Source: Anthostomella pinea (taxonomy: Eukaryota; Ascomycota; Sordariomycetes; Xylariales; Xylariaceae). From it: 64,000 nt of DNA. Below, piece by piece: positions 31,442 to 41,742 of this stretch. Under the pieces are notes generated by a model. The model saw nothing but the letters and a program-made list of their open reading frames with translations, ran no database searches and was not told where the DNA came from. The position numbers were made by a program, and so were the translations under genes. The DNA is taken from the NCBI GenBank assembly GCA_963556695.1, contig CAUWAG010000003.1, forward strand, positions 2,356,001 through 2,420,000, read 5' to 3'. Each line of letters opens with the position of its first letter. Within the stretch, counting starts at the first letter, position 1.

Positions 31442-33668
31442 CCATCCCCCCCATAGAAGTCGGACACCCCCACTAGTCGGACAGCCAAACCCCACCATCA
31501 TCACCAAAACACCCCTTTATTCACTTACACGCTTTCAGCCCGATATTAAAGCTACTTAGAATGTAACTACTGCTCTAGATAGCCCTGACCTTGGGGTTTA
31601 CTCCAATATAAAATTTACCCCGCCTAGCCTATGTGATTAGTCATCTATTACCCCGCGTTTCCTACCTCGAATAGCAAATCTACGGCCCTGCAAGGCTCCC
31701 TTAAAGCCTTGTTCTATATGCAACGCAGCATTGTATAGCCGCCCAAAATGCCTCCCTATTCATATATAGAGGATCAGATGGCAAATGCCATCTTAGATAT
31801 CACGGATGAGGGCCTGTCTTTACAAAAAAGCGCTCAAAAACACGGCATCCCGCCCCAAACACTGTCTGATCGACTTAACGGCAAGCCTACGAGGGCCGAA
31901 GCCCACACGCAGCAACAGAGACTCTCCCCTGCTCAAGAAACCACTATAGTCGAATGGATTTTGCGTCAGGAAATGCTAGGACTAGCCCCTTTGCACTCCC
32001 TAGTTCGTGAGATTGTCACAAAGTTATTGAAAAAGAAGGGAGATGAACGCCCTTTGGGAGACACCTTTATGGCGGGCTTCAAGCACCGCAACCCTTAAAT
32101 AAAGACCAAAATTGGCAAAAGGATGGAATTAGCGCGCTTTAAGGGGTTTACGCCCAAAGCAGTTAACTGGTTCTTTAAAATTCTTGAGGATTACGACTAG
32201 GTAAAGCTAGAGAACATGTATAATGTCGATAAGGGCGGCATTATGGCGGGTTATGGTAGCTCTACTTACCCCTTTAATTCCGAAAAATTCTAATCGTATT
32301 CACAGGTATTGACTCTCTCGTTCTGGGTAGTTCTGTTACCAAGAAATCCTTCCTGAAGAGCCCCCAGAGCCGCAGTTGGACCTCCTTCATCTCAGCCATC
32401 TCAGCCATGGGAAAAATCCTCAAACTGGGCATTATCTTTAAAGACAAGGACCTCCAAGTCCAATGGTTTATCAAGGAATTCCGAAAAACCGCTGATTGGC
32501 ATTTTATATGCTCAGAAAACGGCTGGACCTCCAATGACATCGCCTGCCAGTGGTTAGAAGACGTGTTCATCCCACAAGTGGACGAGGTACGAGGAAAAGA
32601 TCAGTCTGAGGCTGTTCTTTTGATACTAGATGGCCATGGTAGCCACACCTCTGTACGTATATGATTTTTTCTTATTTTATTTAGACTTCCTTCAAATTTT
32701 TGGAATTAATCCGGGCTAACGCGTGGTAATAGGACGAATTCATAACCATGTGTTATTTCGCTAACATCTTGCTCTGTTTCTTCCTTGCCCACACCAGTCA
32801 CGGCATGCAGCCCCTGGATAACGTGCCCTATAACGCCCTGAAGGCTTATTACCAGAAATTTTTCTCGCAGCTGAATTCCTTGACGGATGCCTCGCCTGTT
32901 AACAAGATCAACTTCATTCGGTGCTATAGCCAAGCAAGAACTTCTGCTTTTACTAAGGCAAACATCCTCTCTGGATTCAGAACCACTGGATGTTATCCAA
33001 TTAGCCGCAGGAAGTGCCTAACATATCCAGAAATCCAGGAAGATAAGCAGAAGACCCCTGAGCCTGAGACCCCTGAAAACTCTGAACCAGAGGACCAACG
33101 GACCCCTACTACAAGTCAGGAGATCATGGATTTCGGCAAAAATAAATCCCCTGGCACCCGCTTGAAGTACAGGAAGATAGCCAACGCGTTCGAGACCAAG
33201 GAGACGGAAGTTGTTATCCAAGCCCAGAAGATCAAAGCCCTGGAGGCTGAACTGGAGCGGCTACGGCCCAAGAAGCGGCAAAAGATCCCTAATCCTAACA
33301 AGAAGTTTAAAATAGTAACAGAGATCTTGTCTAAGAGAAGTACCATTGGTCCTGAACCGCCTGCAGAGGTACAAGAAGAGATGATTGTTGAGTCAGAGGA
33401 TAAAGAGGAAGATGAGGATAAAGCCCCTGAAGAGGCCGCTTTGGAGGCCATCCAGCAGCCTAGGTTGACACGTTCCGGCCGCGCAATACGGGCGCCCGCT
33501 AGATTGTACAAATGAGCAGCTTCAGCGCTCTCGAATGATAATTTTGCTGAGTTTCTCTGATCTGAATGACTTCTTTTACATGTGTGTGAATAAAGGGGTG
33601 TTTTGGTGGTGATGGTGGGGTTTGGCTGTCCGACTAGTGGGGGTGTCCGACTTCTATGGGGGGGATGG
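31442..33668 (+). mobile_element. Pogo-like DNA transposon, element 3 (2,227 bp)
   Basis: Inverted repeats of about 84 bp (31442-31525 and 33585-33668) begin CCATCCCCCCCATAGAAGTC and share GGACACCCCCACTAGTCGG and GGACAGCCAAACCCCACC, with very few differences. TA flanks both ends (31440-31441 and 33669-33670). The transposase is on the plus strand. It is a third family, distinct in TIR and length from elements 1 and 2. Its right end lies one base from the alcohol dehydrogenase stop codon. Confidence 0.93.
31748..33515 (+). pseudogene. Pogo-type transposase with an 80-bp intron, broken
   Basis: The first part (MPPYSYIEDQMANAI..., HTH with KHGIPPQTLSDRLNGKP) stops at TAA 32096-32098; further stops follow, including one in LEDYD. 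YNVDKGGIMAG carries the first catalytic Asp. A frame change occurs between about 32280 and 32407. The second part has GWTSNDIACQWLEDVFIPQ and LILDGHGSHTS (second Asp). A GT-AG intron at 32653-32732 then joins in phase to DEFITMCYFANI and SHGMQPLDNVPYN (third Asp). The C-terminal part is coiled and acidic, ending at 33515. The intron is supported by the frame and by motif continuity. Multiple breaks make it inactive, though the TIRs are well preserved, so it could still be mobilised in trans. Confidence 0.88.
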
Positions 33669-33671
33669 TAC

Positions 33672-34820
33672 TCAATACAAATCCTCAACCAACCCCTTAA
33701 CCTTGTCAAACAACTCCCCACTCTCGGCCCCCGTCGCCGTCTTTGTAATAACCGGTACCTGATCCTTCCCGACGCCCTTTTCCGTCAACGTAGTCTTCAA
33801 ACCCAACTTCTCCACAAACTTCAAGATCGCATCCCCGACCGCTACAGCGTCCTTCTGATCATCGCCGGACCTGCTGATGCCGATGAAAGGAGCCATACGC
33901 GCCAACTGCGCCGCATCCTCCTTCGAGCCCGCGGCTTTGAGCTTGATGACGTGCCCGAGCGTCAGGCAGGAGGTGATGCCGTGCGGGATCTGGTACGGCG
34001 ATCCCAGGGCGTAGCCGAGGGTGTGCGAGAGGCCCAGTCCGCCCTCGACGTTCAAAGCCAGGAACCCGAGGGATGCAAAAGCGGCCAGCTGCAACCGCGT
34101 AATCGTGTCCTCGTCCTTGGGATTCTGCTTGTACTTCGGCAGGTATTTGAAGAGCTCTCCGGCGGCAAACATGGCCATCCATCGACAGGGCATTTCTGTC
34201 GAGGTGGGATGGTACATCAACTCAATTGCGTGGTCCATCGCCCGCATGCCCGTGCTCATCCATAGCCATTCCGGCGTTTCGAGCGCAAACTTGCTGTCGT
34301 ACAGGACGACATGAGGCGTGAGTTCCGGGTGTGACACGCCTGTTTTCATCCCGTTCTCCCCCGTGTAACCGGCACCGAGAGTGCACTCTGCGGCGCTGAG
34401 GGTTGTGGGGATCGCGATGTGGTGTAGGAATTTCGTCTCGACTTCCTTGCGCTCGTTCAAGCGGTAGGAAATGGCCTTCGCCGAGTCAATCGGACTTCCT
34501 CCGCCGACTGAGATTATAGTGTCGATGCTCTCGTCCTTCAACACCATCTCCGTCGCTTGGTCCAACTCCTTAATGGGAGCATGTTGACCTATCTTGCTGA
34601 AGGTGCCTGCGTGGTGCTTCGGCCCGAGCTGCTCTTCTACTTGCTTGATCAGGTCTGTTTTGCTTGCTAAGGAGCTGCCGGTGACTATGAATGCTTTTGA
34701 GGAGTCCTTTGGTAGGCATTCGAGGAGGTGATTCTTGACGCTTTCGGGTCCATAGTGGAGGCGCTGAATGTGAGTGGGCTTCCAAAGGCCGCTGAGGGGG
34801 TGTTGGGATGAGTCTGTCAT
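33672..34820 (-). CDS. Iron-containing alcohol dehydrogenase (382 aa)
   Basis: Group III (Fe-ADH) oxidoreductase, the family of maleylacetate reductases and iron-dependent alcohol dehydrogenases; NAD(P)-linked alcohol/aldehyde interconversion. Visible motifs are ISVGGGSPIDSAKA (cofactor-binding GGGS), IPTTLSAAECT, and the metal ligands in RAMDHAIELMYH, GGLGLSHTLGYALG and YQIPHGITSCL. The last two are the family signature histidines. The ATG at 34820 (context CCAGAATGAC) gives the usual length. The frame stays open upstream to an ATG at 34931, which would add 37 residues rich in Arg, Ser and hydrophobics with no acidic residue, like a mitochondrial presequence. The stop at 33672-33674 is separated by one base from the TA of transposon 3, so its 3' UTR is transposon sequence. 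Confidence 0.92.
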   Translation of the reverse strand: MTDSSQHPLSGLWKPTHIQRLHYGPESVKNHLLECLPKDSSKAFIVTGSSLASKTDLIKQVEEQLGPKHHAGTFSKIGQHAPIKELDQATEMVLKDESIDTIISVGGGSPIDSAKAISYRLNERKEVETKFLHHIAIPTTLSAAECTLGAGYTGENGMKTGVSHPELTPHVVLYDSKFALETPEWLWMSTGMRAMDHAIELMYHPTSTEMPCRWMAMFAAGELFKYLPKYKQNPKDEDTITRLQLAAFASLGFLALNVEGGLGLSHTLGYALGSPYQIPHGITSCLTLGHVIKLKAAGSKEDAAQLARMAPFIGISRSGDDQKDAVAVGDAILKFVEKLGLKTTLTEKGVGKDQVPVITKTATGAESGELFDKVKGLVEDLY

Positions 34821-35351
34821 TCTGGATTTGTATCGTTTTTGGTGGTGCAGCGGTTGTTGTGAAGTTACTGGCCTACTGAGAATCCTGAGCGTGTGACGGA
34901 CTCGAAGATGTTGAGGTGGTGATGCCGTCATGCTGCGTAGGGTGGGGTGGTTCGAAGGTGGGGTCGGCGGGACATCGTCATCAGGCGTCACGTCGTTCCG
35001 CAAACTTGAAGAAACCGATGTATATTCAGACCACGACACCTTACCTAATAAGTTAGAGATCAGCCCTGAGCAAGACTCGGGATGCATATCCGTAATAATG
35101 GGCTCAAGGAGACGCTCGCTCAGCGAAGGCCGCGTCCGATGTCTCTGACAATTTGACGAATGTTGGCCGAAATATGGAACAAGCACAAGGTGCACACTGG
35201 GTGAGATCATACTTTTCTCCTCGCGGAGGACTGGGTTTCAGGCATAGGCATAAGATTAATGTCGTAACGAAACTGACCATCCATTGGGTCGAAATGGGTA
35301 TATCTGCTCAGAGCCCCTTAACTGCAGTCACACCGTTACCCCCTCACTCCC
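34821..35351. other. Spacer between two minus-strand genes
   Basis: Holds the upstream in-frame extension (34821-34931) and probable promoter of the alcohol dehydrogenase gene and the 3' UTR of the membrane-protein gene. Nothing else seen. Confidence 0.4.
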
Positions 35352-37607
35352 TTACGGTAGAATCTTCGGTGCTGTCTCCGCTTTCTCCCTATACTGTGCC
35401 AGTGGCAGCGTAATAAGACCAGAGTACCCGACATCCCCTTGAGCATTTTCCAACTTCCTCATGATGTTTCCCACAACCTTCGCAATCCAGCGATCGTTGG
35501 CAACAGCATTGACAGTGTTGATGCCTGCCTTGCGCCACCCATCCACTATCTTCGTGTTCATACCCTTAAATGTCTGGTTCATGCGACCCGTGAAGTTCGA
35601 TTGAGAGACGGAGTTCCGTGGAGAGGCGGGAGTCGACGCGGACGACCCTATCGTGTCCCGGTCCGATCCTTTGCTTCCTTTGCTGTCTTTACTGCCTGCG
35701 CTACCGGCACTGAGGTTGTCTGGTGTGATGACGTCGGCCACAATGGTGTCGCTAGAGATGGATTCGGCTGCAATGGAGTCGGCACGCCGCTTGAGCAGTA
35801 CGGCCTCATGCCCCTTCTCCACCTCAATCACCTTTGTGGCCTTGACGGTTGCTGCAATGAAGTTGAGCAGCTGCTGGTCAAACAGCGCCGGTAGATGGCC
35901 GTGAGCTGAGATCTTCATAGCCGTTTCGTCCCTTTGCCGGCGCTCCAATTTCTGTTGCAGCTGCACAGCCTTCGGTGTGCCCTTGGCCTCCTCTATCTCC
36001 TGTTGCATTTGCAACTCTTCAAAGTCTGTAAGCTTCGACGGCATAATATGTTCGTGGTGAGGAAGCAGGAACGAAGGGAGGGTGAAAGTGGCATCAGCGC
36101 CTCCGAGGTGGATGACCTGAGTTAGGTTGACAGCTTCAGGCAGCGTCCGGTGAGCCTTGAGGTCTGCAAGCTTGAACTTGCAATCGATATCGAAGTCTGT
36201 GTCCATCGGGACGTGGGCGGTACAATACATATCCGTCAACCCAACAGCGAAGTTGGCGTCGGCCAGCCACGCTGAGATGCGCCCTTCCAGTCGACGAACC
36301 TCGGCATCCGACGTCGAATAGTGTTTGAAGAAGTGCTTTTTCATTAGCGATGCAAACCACCTACCGGAGCCGGTAGAGGTAAGAGATTTTATGAAGATTG
36401 GGTGGAAGTAGCTGATTGGGTTCAGAATAAGCCGGTACAAGAAGGGCAATCGGTGTAAAAACAGCTTGGCCTTTGGGTGCTTGTTATGGCTCAGTGTTGT
36501 AAGCCGTATCGACTTGCGAGGAGGATGGGCTATTGTTGGTTGATCGTGCATGTGGGCAGAGATGGCCGCACGGAGGTTTGATTCATTATCCAGTAGATCC
36601 TTAAGCTCACGTCCCTCGGCGATCCTCTTCAACATGCCGCTGGCGAGATAACTCGTACTGGTCTCGAGGATATGCTTGATAGTGCCGTCATAGTCGGCCC
36701 GGGCCTTCTTATCGTCGGGTGACAGTTTTTTGACAGGCTTCAGATTGACCTCGGGATCCGACGATCCATCAAGTCGCCCGTTCACATCAGAGGATGCGGC
36801 CTTTGATGAGGCCATGGCAACTTTGAGTATAGGTGTTCCAGTCGCCATGAATTGATCCTTGGCCATGTCGCGTGGCGAATTTGGCCACGGCTTAATGTCG
36901 CTAAAGCACATCTCATCGTCGCCTTTGATGTTCGCGTAGACATCGCCAATCTCAATACGCCGGAAAAGCTTGATGACCACCTTGTCCGTCTGGATTGCGA
37001 GTTCCATGTCATCGGACAGCTTCACCCCTACCTCGATGCCATAGGCGGTGGCCGTCAAGGTTGACAGAGAAATGGTCAGACCCCGGACGACGAACAGACC
37101 GGTCGAGTCGGTATCGATCTCAAGCGCGGGTAAGTCAAACAGACCAACAGTATCTTGGACGAAGAAGACATGGCGCAGAAGTCTTCTGGAGCGCCGCCTC
37201 GCGAATTTGGCCGCGAACTTGAACTGGAACAGACAGGAGAGGATGACGGCCGGGTAGCACAGGGCAGCGAAAGCGCACGTGAGCAGCCATGAGGGCGCGA
37301 CTACAGCATAGGCGAAGTTGACGGTGGTGAAGATGACCCAGAGTGGCAGCCACGGTAGGACGCGACATCCGTTCCACTCGCCGAGAAGGAGCGAAATGAG
37401 CAGTAGTGGGGCGCCCGAGACGATCCATCGCCAGCTGAAGATGAGGGTGCCCAGTAGAGTTCCAGCGAGACAGGCCAGAGCAGGAGCAACAGGACGAGCG
37501 GCCTTCTTAGTGACTGACGGTGGTGGTGGTGCCGCTGCTGCGGTGGGCACAGGCTTCCGGGGCACCGCCGCCTTGGGCGCGCCGTGGCCGTGGTCTGTAG
37601 AGTCCAT
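35352..37607 (-). CDS. Conserved fungal membrane protein of unknown function (751 aa)
   Basis: Single exon. Residues 1-35 are Pro/Ala-rich. Then come about four hydrophobic segments: ALACLAGTLLGTLIFSW, APLLLISLLLG, LPLWVIFTTVNFAYAVVA and CAFAALCYPAVILSCLF. They are followed by basic FAARRRSRRL-type sequence and a stretch of alternating polar/apolar strands (GLFVVRGLTISLSTL, DDMELAIQTDKVVIKLF, EIGDVYANIKG). A second conserved part covers about 400-560 (GSGRWFASLMKKHFF, LADANFAVGLTDMY, VIHLGGADATFTLPSFLLP). A Ser-rich low-complexity stretch (GSAGSKDSKGSKGS) and a short conserved C-terminus end it. The membrane anchor plus repeating beta-strand pattern recalls proteins such as Mdm31/Mdm32 or AsmA-like lipid-transfer proteins. 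That is only a suggestion; I do not recognise a named family. Confidence 0.85.
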   Translation of the reverse strand: MDSTDHGHGAPKAAVPRKPVPTAAAAPPPPSVTKKAARPVAPALACLAGTLLGTLIFSWRWIVSGAPLLLISLLLGEWNGCRVLPWLPLWVIFTTVNFAYAVVAPSWLLTCAFAALCYPAVILSCLFQFKFAAKFARRRSRRLLRHVFFVQDTVGLFDLPALEIDTDSTGLFVVRGLTISLSTLTATAYGIEVGVKLSDDMELAIQTDKVVIKLFRRIEIGDVYANIKGDDEMCFSDIKPWPNSPRDMAKDQFMATGTPILKVAMASSKAASSDVNGRLDGSSDPEVNLKPVKKLSPDDKKARADYDGTIKHILETSTSYLASGMLKRIAEGRELKDLLDNESNLRAAISAHMHDQPTIAHPPRKSIRLTTLSHNKHPKAKLFLHRLPFLYRLILNPISYFHPIFIKSLTSTGSGRWFASLMKKHFFKHYSTSDAEVRRLEGRISAWLADANFAVGLTDMYCTAHVPMDTDFDIDCKFKLADLKAHRTLPEAVNLTQVIHLGGADATFTLPSFLLPHHEHIMPSKLTDFEELQMQQEIEEAKGTPKAVQLQQKLERRQRDETAMKISAHGHLPALFDQQLLNFIAATVKATKVIEVEKGHEAVLLKRRADSIAAESISSDTIVADVITPDNLSAGSAGSKDSKGSKGSDRDTIGSSASTPASPRNSVSQSNFTGRMNQTFKGMNTKIVDGWRKAGINTVNAVANDRWIAKVVGNIMRKLENAQGDVGYSGLITLPLAQYREKAETAPKILP

Positions 37608-38505
37608 CAGTGCTATGGACTGGCAAACTGGAGACTACACAGTAGATAGACAGATAGAGATGCTGATCCTAGAATGCTAGGTGAGGCTGGTGAGCGAGGT
37701 AAGGTAGAGCTAGCTTTACCTGATGCAAGGATAAGGTTGCAATATGTGCTGCGTGGCTGTTTCCTACACAGTACCTTAGGGGTGGTTTCCCGGTTTGAAC
37801 TTCCAATTGAAGGTTCAAGGGAGACAAAGGAATGACGTCACACATATTATCATGATAACCTTGTCACTCCCATGTCCCAAACCTTATTATTACCTAATCA
37901 AACCCCACCTATTTTTATGGATCCACAATGGTGTAACATCGGCGATCACATTCGATCACGTGCGTCGAGTCACTACCAGTCTACACCACTCCACCACCCG
38001 CGAAAACACCTCCTCCCTGCTGTCCGTCAAAGGCCGACAGAGGTGTCGATTCTGCTTGGACAAGCATTTCTAATCTAACCTACCGCTCTTGATGAGGATT
38101 CAAGTACGCTTTATTACTCAATCAATCAGTTTCGAAAGCAAAGAGTCATGCGCAGATTTATGGGGATTATGTCTGTCGCCGATGACTCTCACGATACCTT
38201 CGCTTTTCGCGCTCAGACCAAACTTGCCACTAAAATGCAACAACCCGAAGTTCATCCGGGAGCGCATGAGACGAAAGCTTTGGGTACCCACGGCAACTTG
38301 GCAGAATCACCTTTCCTGCCTGCCACCGCCTTGTATTGGTTCCCCCAGGGCTTGGAATCGGATGCCCTAGATGGGTGAGCTAATCAGAAGCGACCGCTCA
38401 AAAGCAAAACTGGCTCTGCCGAACTGCCTGAACACCCAAAGCATTCGGTCGACCTCAACCAGTGCATCGATAATCCATCTCCTACCTACACCACTGTCTG
38501 CCAAG
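37608..38505. other. Intergenic region with two divergent promoters
   Basis: Lies between the starts of the membrane-protein gene (minus) and the DUF6604 gene (plus). Short frames only; a C/A-rich stretch before 38506 resembles a 5' leader. Confidence 0.4.
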
Positions 38506-41050
38506 ATGTTGCCCACGGCCCTGAAAAGCATCTACCAGCAGTACAAGGCCGACACGGATGTGGTTGCCAACTGGCTAGCCACCACTGCCTATGCTCGCGG
38601 CTATAGCAGCGTCGGCTCGGATCCTCCTGCGAAGACCCCGGGCACCAAGGCTCAGCATGTTCTCGCCATCAAGGACTTCACGCCCATGGCAGCCCATCTT
38701 GCCAACACAGCCACCTTGAAGGTCCCGCACTTTTTTGCCGTTGCCATTGAACGCGCTATACGGGGTAAGTCGGTGATCGCTTTATCGATGATGAGGGGCT
38801 AACTGTGAACACCGACAGTGCGAAAGGCCTTTTCCAAGAAACTGGCTGCCAGCGGGGCGTTCACGGACATTGAATCGGATAGCAAACATGCTTATTTCGT
38901 GAACGTGCTCGAAGAGGTGCGCAACCTGCTGAAGCCGGCCCTGGAGGCCGGCGTCTTCAACGCAGAGGAGCTGAAGAACGCGGAAACCACGACTGAAAAG
39001 TCAAAGAACCCACTCACAAACGTTTTCGGCATTCTTGGTGTATATGAGCCCTCGGACGCTTTCATCAACGCACCCGATGTCGTTGTGCCGAAGACGCCTG
39101 AGTTGGAATACATTGCCGAGTCCGACAAATCAACCGACGAGGCCATATTTGCTCTCACTGCTCTGTTCGATGACTACGAGCTTTTGCGTACCGAAATCAC
39201 GTCTCTATGGGCCAAGTACGTCGCCGGCTCATTGGACTTGGCGGCTGTCTCAGTCGCAACGAACACAGCCTTCGAGATAGCCCGCGCCCTCGAGGACGAT
39301 ATTCAGCCAATCCTGGAGAACAACGGCGGCTCAGAGCGTCTGGTTTATACCTACTTCGAGGCCCTATCCTCCGCGCGTGGGGTCGAGATCATGCCGAAAC
39401 AGCGGCCGTATGATGCATTCAACCTAGAAGCATATGATATTGCCAAGATTTGCCTGGTAAACACACAGGCAACACTCAACCGTTATCGCGCTGATAACCC
39501 CCCCAACACCACGTTTATAATTTACGACGGGGTTTTTGGCTGGTACGATGAGGCCCTGGGTGCATCTGGAGAGACCAATCGTCGGAAGGATGAGCAGGAT
39601 ACCACGGGATTGTTGGAAATCCTTACTGGTCTGCATTTCCTGTGCTCTCATCTGGGCAAGGGATTGGTCGAGGACGAGATGGTCCGCGGCATGGATGCTA
39701 TGATGAACGCGCCCTGGGGCAGTACAACACCCCTGTGGTTTGCCTGGGCAGCGCAAATCTACCTCGACATCCTCCAAAACCTTGGCAAGGACTGCGACAA
39801 GGGCTATCACGAAATGCAGCAAGAGGTGTTCAAGATCAAGAAGGCAATGGCCGATGTCCCCATCAAGTGCCCAGAACGCAACAACGTGTTGGGGAGGCTT
39901 CGCGATGGGATACGGATCCGATGAAGAAATGCAAGGGCTATATGCTTGGACTCGGCGGGCTGCCCCCTCTTCAAAGACAGGATCCGGATTTCCAATTCCT
40001 GCGCCGTTGCCCGATGCACTGCGGTCTTTGGATCCATGCCATGCGGACGAGCTTTCACTATCAAGGCGTGCAATACGCCGCCAAACCCGGCGCCGTAACC
40101 TGCACAACGCAGTTATACCATGTGCTACGTCATGACAAGCTGCTACCGGACGACTTGATATGGGATGACCTCGAGAAGTTCTGGAAGTCGCAGGGCGACG
40201 GGGCCTTCTTCGTCGGCGACCCGCCCACAGACCGCGCGGGTTATTTCAAGAACTACTCCTTGAGTGTCGGCACCTCCGTCACCAACTGGGCACCGAACAA
40301 GAGAAGCAAGACCATTACAGTGAACGAAGCAAACCGGCGAAACCTGAAGTCCAATGGGTGGGTGTCCCTGAGCATGGGCAACCGCCTCATTCCGACCGGG
40401 GCGCGGGCACCGCTTTCATCGCTCGCGATCGAGGGGGTTCTGGATGCTGGCCGCCGGCACAGATACCTGGATGGCAAGGGCAAGATCCGTCTCGGGATGA
40501 AAGACAAGGCACAGCTAGTAAGGCATTCCATGCCAAGATTTGCGGACGTCCGACTGACAACCTCACAGCGTAACTCAATCAGTTTGTCACCAGCTGCACT
40601 CATCCGTAGACTGGCTGACGACATACACTCCGAGGTGCCCGACATCAAGTTCAACTACTTCGCCATGCACAGCTCCTGCTGGGATCTGCTCCGCAAGATG
40701 AAGGAAGAATTCACGAGAGTCGACCCTAAGGACCTCCACTGTCTCTCGACGGGGACAAGCTGCCCGATTTGGTTGGATACGTCTTCTCAACAGCCGCAGG
40801 CCAGGCAAGCCCCACACGGAAGGTCAAGGCGTCGACGTTCCTTCTCAATGCATCCACAAAAGTCGTGACGGATTTTCTCGAATCCGGACGCGGGCACGTA
40901 ATCAAGGATGCTGCATCGAAGAAGGTTACCGCTGGGGAGGTGCGCCGAATCGTGTACATGGGCGATGATGGGTGGGGACTGGACAACCTCATGAAGCAGC
41001 TCAAGCTCAATAAGGCGCCCGGTGTCGAGGAGGAATGTCGCATGCAGTAG
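38506..41050 (+). CDS. DUF6604-domain protein, frame broken in two places
   Basis: The fungal DUF6604 family is of unknown function. The start is typical: MLPTALKSIYQQYKADTDVV, then ANWLATTAYARGY. Exon 1 is 38506-38764. A 54-bp intron (branch GCTAACTG, acceptor CGACAG) joins in phase to 38819 onward, VRKAFSKKLAASGAF. A further in-frame intron is likely at 40518-40568 (donor GTAAGG, branch ACTGACAAC, acceptor CACAG). The frame must change near 39905-39925, where one frame ends in TGA (39922-39924) and the coding sense continues in another (FQFLRRCPMHCGLW). It changes again near 40740, before LVGYVFSTAAGQ. Neither change has a convincing intron. The gene is therefore either decaying or carries sequence errors; the product otherwise runs to QLKLNKAPGVEEECRMQ. 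No localisation signal seen. Confidence 0.7.
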
Positions 41051-41742
41051 AGGGGGTTTGACAGAAACGGACTGGGCATCGATGTCGCCGCAGTAAAGAG
41101 GTTTTGGCAGAGATGGACTGGGCTTCATCTGGCACCACTTGATAATCTTTTTCCTGACTTTTTCTTGTGTGCTTCTTCTGATTGCTATTACTAATCATGC
41201 TCTTCTTGTTCTCTGGGGCCTAACTAACTCCCTTCCCAAGCCAAATATCACGTCTATCATCACAGCACGCATAACTCTCTAGCAAGGCTGCTGTGCCACG
41301 ATGACATTCCAGTTATCCACCGCGAACTGCTGTCCCCGGACATTCCCATCCTGCTCGCCGCAAGGGGCCTCCGACGGGCTGGGCTGGAGCCTGGCGAAGG
41401 TGAAAGGGGTGTTGACCGACTCCAGCTTGGTCGGTTATTGTCTCGCTCTTGATGTCGCTCTGGGTCTCGCTCTAGTAGGTGTCCAAATGCACCTCCTCTT
41501 CTTCCTCGAGGTAGATGTCTGTCACCGCCCAGCAGCACATCTTGACACCGGCTGGTCTGGTAGCAACGAGCTGCGGGGACGACGGCACAAAGTGTGAAAT
41601 GGAAACGCCTTGTGTCATTAGAGCTCATCATCGTAGCTCAGTTCTCCTCGTACCCCCTCATCCCACCACATAAGGGTCCAGTCAAGGTGAGCTTCCAAGC
41701 TAAGCGACAGCGTAGGCGATGGCAGCGTCGCCGTCTTCTCTA
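41051..41742. other. Convergent 3' regions, no gene seen
   Basis: Between the ends of the DUF6604 gene (plus) and the three-exon membrane gene (minus). Only shadow frames. Confidence 0.4.
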
